64,000 bases of DNA from Liolophura sinensis (taxonomy: Eukaryota > Mollusca > Polyplacophora > Chitonida > Chitonidae). A program made the translations under genes and the position numbers. The stretch lies in NCBI RefSeq assembly GCF_032854445.1, contig NC_088305.1:24523400-24587399 (forward strand), in the 5' to 3' direction. Numbering within the stretch: position 1 is the stretch's first letter; each line of letters begins with the position of its first letter. This document shows, piece after piece, positions 1 to 12,100 of this stretch. The notes beneath the pieces are model-generated. The model saw only the letters and a list, made by a program, of their open reading frames with translations, made no database searches and was not told where the DNA came from.

Positions 1-24
1 ATGTATAACCCTCAGGAAACTTAC

Positions 25-183
25 CAGTCCTTTACAGGGTTCACTGATGACGGGCGCAGATGCAGCACACGTGACCTCTTTGTAACTCTCCACGAAGTCC
101 GGGGCCTGAGTTTCCAGAGCCCCGTTAAACGCCGTCATGTCGTCGTCTACTTTGTAGTTAAACCTGCCACATAGACCCTGTAT
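25..183 (-). CDS. VWD gene exon 15: end of VWD domain 2
   Basis: It encodes IQGLCGRFNYKVDDDMTAFN and runs to SEPCKGL. GLCG-x-F is the VWD closing motif, but the following N-G-D is replaced by N-Y-K, so calcium binding at this site may differ. The donor GTAAGT at 24 shows that the gene continues past the left edge. Confidence 0.85.
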
Positions 184-3100
184 CTACAAAGACATGATAT
201 CGACCCATTCAGTGACTGATTGACTGATACGTGGATATACTTTATAAATTTCTCCCTTAGAGGCCGTCATGTCTAGACATTGATTAAACCCTTACCTCTG
301 ATATGAAGGCCTTGTTTCTATGCATAAAATATTGACGGGATGGCTGATTTTTTCACTGGCGAGTTATTGTAAGCTAACAACCTTCCGTGGCTGCTCTGTG
401 CTGTACGTCTTTAATTATATTGTATTCCTGCATAAACCAGGATTCTGCTTGTGGATTAAGCATCACCGACGCCTGGCCTCTTTGCATTGTTTTAATGTGA
501 CTGTATGTTAAATGTGATGACAACACAGCATTTTGGCCTGATTCTACTTAAGCCATGGTGTTAGGTGATCTGTAAATTGCTACTTTTTATGCATTTACAT
601 GGACAGGTACAATAAAACCCTGACTGAGGTAAATTGACAAGAGGCTGTATTTCACCGATGACGTATTACGTATGCTCTGGCTTTACTCTCTGTACTGTAC
701 GTCTATCACATTATCGTCGCTGCTCTGATTTTACTCTCTGTGCTGTACCTCTATCCCACCATCGTCGCTGCTCTGGTTTTACTCTCTGTGATGTACGTCT
801 TTAACTATTTTACTTGACTGATTACAATGCGAGGCCGTAGTTAAATTTTTTTATCAAGCCGTTGAGGCTGAAAAAGTGGCAGTGAGCCACGAATTTATCT
901 AGTAATTGATTTATTTTTTGAATTGTTGTTAAACGCTAGGCGTACTGGCTGAAGTCATAGTTGGAGAGAAGTCAAATAATTTTCTGCTGTCATAGATTGA
1001 TTTATTACTTTACTAACTGACTGGACCATTGATAGTTTTGCTTGACTGAACGTAATGGTCGGTTTTCGTTTTCCAAAGTTGACGCCTGAAAAAGACATGA
1101 TGGTTGAAGGAAATCGGAGTACAGCATCCCTTATTTATTTGGTTGGTATTTTAGGCCGTATTTGTGAATATTTTACATAAACGACGATGGACAGCATTAT
1201 GGTGGGAGGAAACCGAACAGAGCCCGGGGAAACACGTGCGTATGACCTGATGGTAAGACAGCATGAGCTGGACTGGAGCTCACAGATATCGCGTTGGTGA
1301 GGATGTACCCGTCCAAACAGACATTCGTATACCAGCCGACAACCAAGATGGATATTTCAGGTCAATAATTGCAAGGCGAATTCCAGAAATAATGTTAAAC
1401 ACAAACTACCGAAGAACTAAGAAGTACTAAAGAAGCTTCTGAGTCTGTTTTGATTTTGTTTTTATTATCTTAATGATTTTTTTTTCTTTACTCTTACCTT
1501 GCCGCGTACGTGGGAAGGTCTGTCAGCAACCTGCGGATGGTCGTGGGTTTCCCCCGGGTTCTGCCCGGTTTCCACCCACCATAATGCTGACCGCCGTCGT
1601 ATAAGTGAAATATTCTTGAGTACGGCGTAAAACAACAATCAAAAAAAAAAAAAAAAAAAAAAATCTTACCTTGCCGCTGAAGTAGGGACTTAATGTGATG
1701 TACAACTGCTGGTAACCGTAGAGGATCTCGAAAGCGAATCCTGTAATGGAGATGAAGAGAGAGGTGGGACGTTTGATGTAGAGATGGCGGGTAGTGGAAG
1801 TGTAAGGAAGATCATCGCTGATATCCGTGCCGTCAAGAAATACCTGATCCCCTTCAAGCTTTATCCCGACGCCGGCGATGATAATGTCCAAGTACGTCAT
1901 AACAGCCACGCCGCTCACCACGTTGGCGACTTCGAAGTGACCTTTGACCTTTAGGTCGGATCTAGGGTCAGTTATGGCTTGATTTCCCAAGGGCTGAAAA
2001 AAGAAAATGTTTCACACATGCGATACTAGACTCAATTCAAAACAGCTCGGTCTATCTCCACACATATCTACTGAACACAATTCGCATATGATGACTTATC
2101 AGTTATATGGTTACTGAGTGAAAGGATACGGAAATGTATGGGGTCTATAAACCTCGTCCGAGAGTTACAGAAACCATATATTTCCGTATCCTGTCTCTGA
2201 ATAACCGCGTAACGAATTTATTCGACAAAACACCCATCAAATTCAGCACAGAAGGCTGATGTATCGGCGAATTACTCCAGCTACGTCACTCTTTTCACAC
2301 CTGAACCAAGGGAAATAACCTAGTCAACAGACACGTATGGCATCGGCTGCAGAATACGGGAATATAGACGCCCCACGTTGTACATCATTCATATTGTCTG
2401 ATTAGCTCTACCTACCACCATGAGCCCATGCTCCTTACACCACATGCGCCACTAACAAAGTTTGTAAAGAAAACTTGAACAACGTCGAGGTTAGTGTGGT
2501 CACGGTGATGAGGCAGGAAGTGATGTCATAAAACATAAACAGCTCTGTTTCAACCTTTGTTCCTAATAATACCTCATACTCATGCGTGCTATTAATCTAA
2601 AGTATCCACAATATGATTTCAAACAATAGCGGAAACATTTTAATTGACGAATGCTGGTTAAGTAGTTCCGCGCGAGGACACCAGTGAAGAGGCTAAAGCG
2701 TAAACAACCCTGCGTGTCTCTCGCAGGTTTCAAAGGTCAAGCTTTTCTAGTGGTGTCAGTGATGTAGGGAGCTGCACATGCGCTGTAAGGCGTATGCCAT
2801 GGGTCTCCCCCCTGCCCCCCCCCCCTCCCAAACACCAGCAACAAGAGGTATCTATTACAACTACACGAGTGAAAACTAAAATCTTTAACCCTTGATACAG
2901 ATTACATGACACAGTAGAACACAAATCTATAAAATCTCGCTGCAGTGGGTCAGTTTGGCCTCTCCCTGCATGCCGCCTCAATAACTTTAGAAAACGTAAA
3001 AATGGTAACATATTTATATATGTATAGCTGGGATTTTGAGACGGAAAATTCATTCATCTATTCATTTACTTGGTGTTTTACGCCGTACTCAAGAATATTT

Positions 3101-6100
3101 CACTTATACGACGGCGACCAGCATTATGGTGGGAGGAAACCGGGCAGAGCCCGAGGTGAATCTCTGACCATCCACAAGTTACTGACAGACCTTCCCACGT
3201 ACGGCCGGAGAGGACGGAAAATTTAGGAAATACATAAAACAACACAATAGGCAATGTAGCTCTTCTATTACGAAACAAGGGACGATGTCTTGTGGATAGA
3301 AACGCTTGCTTACATTTCGATTATAAGAACCCACGAGGTGTGGGTTAAAACCTGGCCTTGGACAGTGACTTTGTAAATTCACCCGGCTGTCACTGTTTTG
3401 GGGGCTTTGGTGCTAATAAGCTGTACCTAGACGACGCTCATGTGGCCACTTCAACAAGCAAGGTGTGAATAACCGTACGTCACATGCGGAAAAGTTGGTC
3501 AGTAATTTGCCAAAGGTTGGTGGTTTACGCCAAGCGCTCTGTTTTTCTCCACCCATAAATATGACCGGCATCGTTTAAGTGAAAAATCCTTCAGTTTGGG
3601 TTTAAGCAACAATAAATCAATAAATAACTACTGTATCACAGGCCCCTACCTCAATCAGTGAGTACGTGCAAGCGGCCGGAAGGAAGCTGTATTTGTGGCT
3701 GTCGAACGTCCACACGTGAGACACGCCCATAAAACTACACGTAGCTGAACACTTGTTCTTCGAGCATTCCCAGTAACCGTTCTTACATTCACTGAAACAG
3801 ACAATGGTTAATATAGGCACCTCCCCTACTGTGTCATATGCAGGGTCAACAGAGTGCCGGTGTCATATGTGCAAGACATCTCTCAAAAAGGGTATGTTTT
3901 TCTAGCGTGTATTTGTACGTGTGTTTATGTTAGCTATGTTATGAAAAAACATAATTCAGACATTTAGACGGAATTTTGTGGACAAGTTGATCCTAAGCCA
4001 GAACCAATTTATTACCTTTCAGATTTTGCGATTTTTTCAAACGATTCTTAAACGAATGTCAGATAGGGCATGCGTGCATACTAAAATATTGAGCGACAAA
4101 AACGTCCAACAAGGTACAATGTGTTCTGCCTAGCAGGATACAATGTATTCTGCCTTGCAGGATACAATGTATTGTGCCTAGCAGGATACAATGTATTGTG
4201 CCTAGCAAGGTATTGTACCTTTGTTGAATTCGCTTGGATACATTTAGTTGTGGTAGAGGTTTGCAATATCGTGGTGCTTTATAAATCAATTTTTTGGTTT
4301 ATTTTATCTGTTTGCCTTGAAAATGGTATAATGGTCAATTATTCGTTTGAATAGTCCACTGTGACCGGGGGAGTGTTACGTCTAGGGTGTTAGGCTATAC
4401 GTGTTTCTTCAAGAAGACAAAACAGTTCGGTTGGTCTGATGCTAGGGGCGTGTAATTTGCCACCACTCAAACATTTACACAACAGTTAAAATAATCCATA
4501 ACTGAAGTAAATTGTCAAAGAAGCCGGATTTCACCAGTTGCGTTTGACCATTTGCCAATTATCACATTATCGTTTCTGCGCTGTACGGCTTTCAGTATAT
4601 GATATACCATGGGTAGTGTGACCTGTGTTTGACCAGGCGGGCCGTACGTCTGGTGTTGATTAGCCATGATAGTGACTCTTACTCCATAGCATCAAATGCC
4701 TTTCTGTATGTTTCACAGAGAAATATTGTTATCGCTCACACCATAAACGTGCCACACATTACTGTTGTTATGGCTCACACTATACACGTGTCACATATTA
4801 CTGTTGTTATCGCTCAGACTATACACGTGTCACAGATTATTGTTGATATCGCTCACACTATACACGTGCCACATATTACTGTTTTTATCGCTCACACTAT
4901 ATACATGTCACAAATTACTGTTGTCATCACTCACACCCGTGTCACATATTACTGTTGTTATCGTTCACACTATACACGTGTCACACATCATTACTGTTGT
5001 TATTGTTCACGCTATACACGTGTCACACATTACTGTTGTTATCGTTCACACTATACACGTGTCACACATTACTGTTGTTATTGTTCACGCTATACACGTG
5101 TCACACATTACTGTTGTTATCGCTCACACCATACACGAGTCACAGTTACTCCGAACATTAATCCAACTAACCACTTACAGTCTCTCTGAACTGACACTTA
5201 CACTCTTTGACATTTACCACGTGTTACTGTGACGGGGTTTACCAGCTGGGGATTTGAACCAGGGATCTCTGGGATACGAGTCCAAACTTCGCTTCTAGCA
5301 CTTGGCTAAAATGAAATTCCATCCAGCTCGGAGGTAGGTAGTGCTTATACATCACCCTGTTACATTACAAACACTTACCACGTGTTACAATCCCTTTGAA
5401 CTGTTAACATGCTGGCACTTACCATGTGTTACAGTCCATATCAACATTTACCATGTTGGCACTTACCACGTGTTACAGTCCCTCTCAACAGTTACCATGC
5501 TGGCACTTACCACGTGTTACGGTCCCTCTCAACGGTTACCACGCTGGCACTTACCACGTGTTACAGTCTCTCTGCACCGTCGCTCCGCTGGGAAAACTCT
5601 CTTTTTGGTAGGAACATGGACACATATTTTCGGGGATACATTGCCCTTCATTAAGCACCATGCCAGGCATACATTCACATCCGGGCACACAGTATGTTAG
5701 GCACTGCTCCCGGATAAGGCTGCCCACAACGTGGCAGGTCTTCGGACACAGCGAGACACACTCAGAGTACACTTGGTTGGTCGGGCATTCCTTGGCTGTG
5801 AATGGAAGATCGCTTGATCATTCATATGACGAAGAGGAGACATTAGGTCTGTTTACATGTACTGTGCCTTGTGGCAGGGCGAATTCATGCCGCTAAAGTG
5901 CTGCCACCACTGAAGTATCAACACCGCATCCAGTCACACCACACTGACACCGGGCCAACCAGTCCTGTTTCCTTTCTCTAACCTCTCAGTGCTGAGCGCC
6001 AAGCGAGCCAGCAACAAGTACCATTTTTACAGTCTTTGATGTGACCCGACCCGGGCTGACACGACTAATCATAATAATAAATTGATTTATTTATTTTATT

Positions 6101-9100
6101 TGATTGGTGTTTTACGCCATTTTCAAGAATATTTCACCGATACGACGGCGGCCAGCATTATGGTGGGAGAAAACCGGGCAGAGCCCGAGGTGAACCCACG
6201 ACCATTCCCAAGTTGCTAACAACCTTCCCACGTACGGCCGAAGGAAGCCAGTATGAGGTCACATCGACCGCAATGGTGAGAGGCTGAATCATTGTGCCGA
6301 GCTGACGTGCTAACCACCTCGGCCACCTTAATAATCAGTTGAAGTATTGAGAGATTAACTGTGTGCTTAATTGATAAATCTGCGTTTCCACACACGTGGC
6401 AGTTCATGGCAGTTTATCCTGAACTTGTTTGGCCAAACACTGGCATGGATGATTTACTGGGGCCGATCTGCAAATGACAAAACACTGGATGAATGATTAG
6501 GGCTCGACTGCAGATGACAAAACACTGGCATGGGTGATTGAATGGGGCTCAACTGCCAATGACAAAACACTGGAATGGGTGATTGGGGCTCATCTGCAAA
6601 TGACAAAACACTGGCATGGGTGATTGGGGCTCATCTGCAAATGACAAAACACTGGCATGGGTGATTGACTGGGGCTCAACTGCAAATGACAAAACACTGA
6701 CATGGGTGATTGACTGGGGCTCAACTGCAAATGACAAAACACTGGCATGGGTGATTGACTGGGGCTCAACTGCAAATGACAAAACACTGACACGGGTGAT
6801 TGACTGGGGCTCAACTGCAAATGACAAAACACTGTCATGGGTGATTGACTGGAGCTCAACTGCAAATGACAAAACACTGACATGGGTGATTGACTGGGGC
6901 TCAACTGCAAATGACAAAACACTGGCATGGGTGATTGAGGCTCATCTGCAAATAACAAAAACTGGTTTGTTCCGCACTCACGGTAAAACTTTTTCCCAAA
7001 CTCACGGAGAAGTTTCCCAAATTTCGGACAAACGTTAAAGGCTACCAAGAGGTAAGGACGAGGGGTTGAACTTTCAAAAATTTACAACAAAAATGTAAAG
7101 TTTCTACAGATGACAATGTTTAGCAAATTTAGAAAGTAATTTAGACTTCCCCAAACATATGGAAATACGACAAACTTACTACAAAACGATGGAATTTTCA
7201 ATTCGTTTGACAAAGAGATGAGTTATTCCAAATCTTACGATAAAATTTTGCGATTTTTCAAACTTACTACAAAGCTTTGAACTTCTCAAAAGTGAGAATA
7301 AAGACCGCGGAGTTTACCAAACTTAAGACAAAACATCTAGCTTTCTGGGACTTACGACATATGTATTGGCTTTTCCAAACTTACAACAAAATTATGGCTT
7401 TTTTTCTGATCTTATGACATTGAAGCACTGAGCTACTTCAAGCTTATGACAAAATGTTGATGATTCCGTGACTTGCGACAACACTTTTAGCTTTTCAAAA
7501 TTTACAACATAAACGAATGACATTCCTAACAAAGTACAAAACGATGGGCTTCTCCAACACTGCAATAAAACGATGGGTTCTCCAAAATCACTAAAGTGAT
7601 TGCGACAAAACATTGAATTTTTTTAGAGTTGGCTTATTCCAAACTTACGACAAAACTCTGAGCTTCTCCATAGTATGAGCTCGCCCGTCTTAGTCTGGCA
7701 GTCCCGGGCGAACAGGCCGAAAAAATCGCAGATAAGCGCCTCTTTAGTCTCGACGCTCTCTCCCCCGAACTGACAGTACGTCTTTACACACGAACTGTAC
7801 CCTTCATGAACATCCACCTGGTAGACAAAGGAGAAAAATACAGTGCTGAAAGTCGTGGACGACATTGGATACGACTGCGCCCAAAAACAAATGTCATTTT
7901 CACTATGCACCAAGTACCCAAGATGGAATCAAGAAAAGTGTCAAAATATGTATGAAAACAATTTGCTGCCGAGACACCTTTAAAGTTAGTCAGTAATTAT
8001 CATTTTGTCCAAAGAGGATTCAGGCATCATATGCCTGAAAAATTGTACTGTATCTGTACTTACGAAATCGCGACACTTTCCGAAAGGGGAAGTTGCAAGG
8101 AGCAGACGACACTGTTCCTCAGCCTCGTTTTCGAGTTCCGAAGGACAACTGAAATCCACACTTCCAGCAGGACGGCACTGTGAGTTAAACATAAACATAA
8201 TAACTGTCTCAATTGAATATTTTTAAAGGTATGTTTGCTTAGTCAATGAAAAATAAAAATTAAAAAAATAAATAAATAAAAGCGATGGAAAAAACATTTT
8301 GGATGAAACCTTAAGGCGAAGAAAACATAAAAACTACATAATGTTCAGATGAAAGAGGACAAAAAGTTAGTAATAAATGTAGTTTTCATATATTTTTTTT
8401 CGATTTTTCGTTGAAGAAAAAAAGACACCTGAAAAAAATGTTTGCTTGGCTGGTGCTCAGACCGCCTCTTGTTACATGTATATTGTCCTTGTGTAATAAT
8501 GTTTTAAATGAGAATGTAACACATGTTTAATACATATATTCGCATCCAAGTAAATTTATTGCACGCGCATCACATCGTTATTTAGAACATTATTATGCAA
8601 AGACGATATATACCAAGTGGTAGTCCCAAATACCCGCCAAAACAAACATATTTTCAAATACCGTTTTCTCCTGAAAGACAAAAATGGAAAAGAAATTTTA
8701 AAGTCCATAATTACATATAAGTTTGGGCTACATGTTGTTTAATCTGATTTTGACATCATGTTTATGATTTCTTCTCCTTTAAGTCATTCACGTAACACCG
8801 TTTTCCAATTAAAGTTAATCAAACAAAATGGAATAACAATGCTACTGATAATGCGACAAAATTATCACTTCTTTATATCAATGCACAAGCTGAGTAAGCA
8901 AAATTTTGAAGAGGGCAATTTTTTCATTTATCTTTTATTAATGTTTGTGTTTATCGAAGCTGTGAGTTATGTTTTCTACGACACGGTTTATCTTCACATG
9001 GAGAATATGTCGAAATAGTCCAAATAATAAAAGCCTTACCGAGAGGAACTGAAAAAGGAGTGAGTGAATGGGGGGTTAACGTCATACTTAACACTTTTTT

Positions 9101-12100
9101 AGTCATATGGCGACGAAGGAATCCTTAGAGTGCATGTAATGTGCCTCCCTGTTGCAGGACGAATTTCCATCGCTGTTTCACCTGCTGAGACGGCTTACCG
9201 AAGGCAGGTAAGCCTCCCCACCCGAGCCATTATACTGATACAACTTACTCTTTTAAGGTCTTAGGTTTGACCAGGATTGACCCTGGGTCGACCGCTCCCA
9301 AAGCGCAGGCTCTATGAACAGAGCCATCGAGGCCGCTCACTGACAAAAGATAGGATTTCGTCGGTAATGTGTGACCACTTGTAACCTGTCGTGAATGCAC
9401 GTGTACTGACCTCTTCGTCCAAGGTAACGACTTGGTAGGAGTTTCCAAACGCTGCCGGAGAGCTGACTTGTTTTCCATCTAAAGTGATGAAGTCGTCTGT
9501 CGATTGAAGACTTTTGTGATCAAAAAGCAAATACTAAAAAGGATGCACACATTTATTGATTGCTTGATTAATGATGAGGTTAAATAAATGATAACATGAT
9601 TCACAGCATATAATGATAAACATGAAACAGAGCTCTTCAGCTGATCAGGATTACTTTGACACGTCACACGTGTTCTGATGTTTAAGGTTTCGCTTTCAAC
9701 AAGTATACATTGGTTATTTCCCCTTTCTCAGAATTTGTGAGGCCTTGCCGACAATAAGCGTAAAATGACTCATCATTCATCTTCTTCCAATATTCTACGC
9801 ATATCTGTACGTCGCACGTGGGAAAGTTTGTCAGTAACTTGTCCAAGGTCGGCAGTTTTCTCCACCCATAAAATTTCCTTATAAGCAAGTTAGTATAACG
9901 TTAAATAGTAAATAAAGAAAAGAAAAAAATATATATTTGTCTCAAGATAGAGCAAAGAATTTACCACTGAGAATGAGGTTTTGCCGTGTCATACCGACTT
10001 CATGAATATCCGTAAACATGCCAAAGATACTCACTGGTGGCATCACCGTCAAAGTTTGAGCACAGTCCGGTTAAGCTTGTGTTTTCCAGTCGTTTGTCAA
10101 CCGTAATGATCACAAAAACTCCGTCAGATTTGACCCTGATTCCCATCGATGATTTTATCTCCGCATATTCCCCCAATTTGCCAACTGACAAACCGGTTTC
10201 TGGAACAGAGGAATAGGGAATGTGCAAGTATGTACATCACACACGAAAAGGCTCTTCAGTAACGTTCCAAATTTCGGTGGTTTTATTCATTCACCCATAA
10301 AATTGGTGACCAACGTAGAATTTAAACATTTTGCCACAATGTGGCTTTTAACACTCATAAAATAAATAAATAAATAAGCAAGTTCAAAAATTAGCAATAG
10401 CTGCTCGATTCACGACACAGGATTTGGTGTCGCCTTGCACTCAGGGCCGTCGTTAAGTGAATTGCTCGAGTTAAAAGATGGGAAGCCCGTGTTTACAGAG
10501 AAGCGATTCTACTTTGGTTTTTTCTGACCACATTGGGGCCAATTATGTCACCTTTTTGCCACTTGACACACTTTGATTGCTATACTCAAATGCATTTTCA
10601 TTTAGAACTATGAATGCATTCAACAAATGAACCTTGAAACGAACTATCTCATGCCAAAAACTTTGCTGTGACGTCACTGACACCCTCCGGGTCCCAACAG
10701 ATCACCGTAGTATCATAGTTTTAAATGCATTTTCGTCGGTTGGAAAAATTCGACAAATAATCAATAAAACTATTGTCCTCGATAGCGTTTAATGGTCTGA
10801 TAAATACTTTATTTTAATGTTTTCTTTGACTATAAAATATTGCCAGAGTGTGATTTTTTACACTCATGCAATAAATAAATAAATAAGTGCAAAAATTAAC
10901 AGGAATTTAGTGTCGCCTTGCACTGGAGGCCCTCGTTAAGTGAATGGCCCGTGGTCAAAGATGAGAAACTCGTGTTAAAAAATAGGGAGTCAAAAAGGTA
11001 ATCGACAAACAGAACGACAGATTATAGAGTTGTTTAATCACATTCTAATGTTAATACTTCCAGGTGTAATCCACATCTTTTAATGATTTTCCGTGGTTTT
11101 CAAGGGATCAAGTATATGGAAAAGGAAATTAACGCAAAGACAAAAATATTTTGGACAAAATTGATAAATTCAACTTCAAAAACAATGACAACAATTTCAC
11201 CGCGGTGTAAACGTTTTCTCCGCGGTGTAAAAGTTTACATCGCAAAGAAAACCTTTATACCTTTATCAATTTTGGATAAAATGTTTTTGTTTCTGTGTTG
11301 ATATTTCCTTTCGCATATACAGTGCTTCAGATCCTTTGTTCATAATGATACGTACCATTAGAAAGCCTTCTAAATTATTGTGAATCATCAAAAAAATGCT
11401 GAAAATTTCAAATGGCACCAAGGGGTCACCGTAACATTCTCATCAAGTAAACCAATACAAATTAAAAGAAATAAATAACGGTGACATGAGAAAATACCGC
11501 ATGTATTTGGTGTGAGAAGTGGGTTATAGTTCTTACAAAAACATAAGCAAAATTCTCACAAAAACCTCATCAGTGATTTCAGCTTGGGAACGAGATGTAG
11601 CCGAGAAGCTAAATTCCCAAGCTCTTATCATTACGCAGAGCAATGATTCCAAGTTATCCTATTTTGCGAATGGGTTGTTACACAGAAATTATTTCCCAAG
11701 TTATCTCATCTTTGGAATGGGTTGTTATACGAAATTTTTGGGTAAGGCTTCTTACAAAATGAATAAAATTGCTCCTAAGTTATCTAACCTCGGGGAAGTG
11801 TTGTTACGCAGAACATATTTCCCATGTTATCTCCTGTTGGGAAAGAGTTGTTACGCAGAACATATTTCCTATGTTATCTCCTGTTGGGAAAGAGTTGTTA
11901 CACAGAACATATTTCCCATGTTTTCTCCTGTTGGGAAAGAGTTGTTACACAGAACATATTTCCCATGTTATCTCCTGTTGGGAAAGAGTTGTTACGCAGA
12001 ACATATTTCCCATGTTTTCTCCTGTTGGGAAAGAGTTGTTACACAGAACATATTTCCCATGTTTTCTCCTGTTGGGAAAGAGTTGTTACACAGAACATAT

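Noticed and set aside
9497-9531. Longer version of VWD exon 9 using the TTTTTAG acceptor
   Set aside because: Phase from exon 8 leads to a stop (TGA). The inner acceptor restores the conserved N-D-F-x-T-x-D-G motif.
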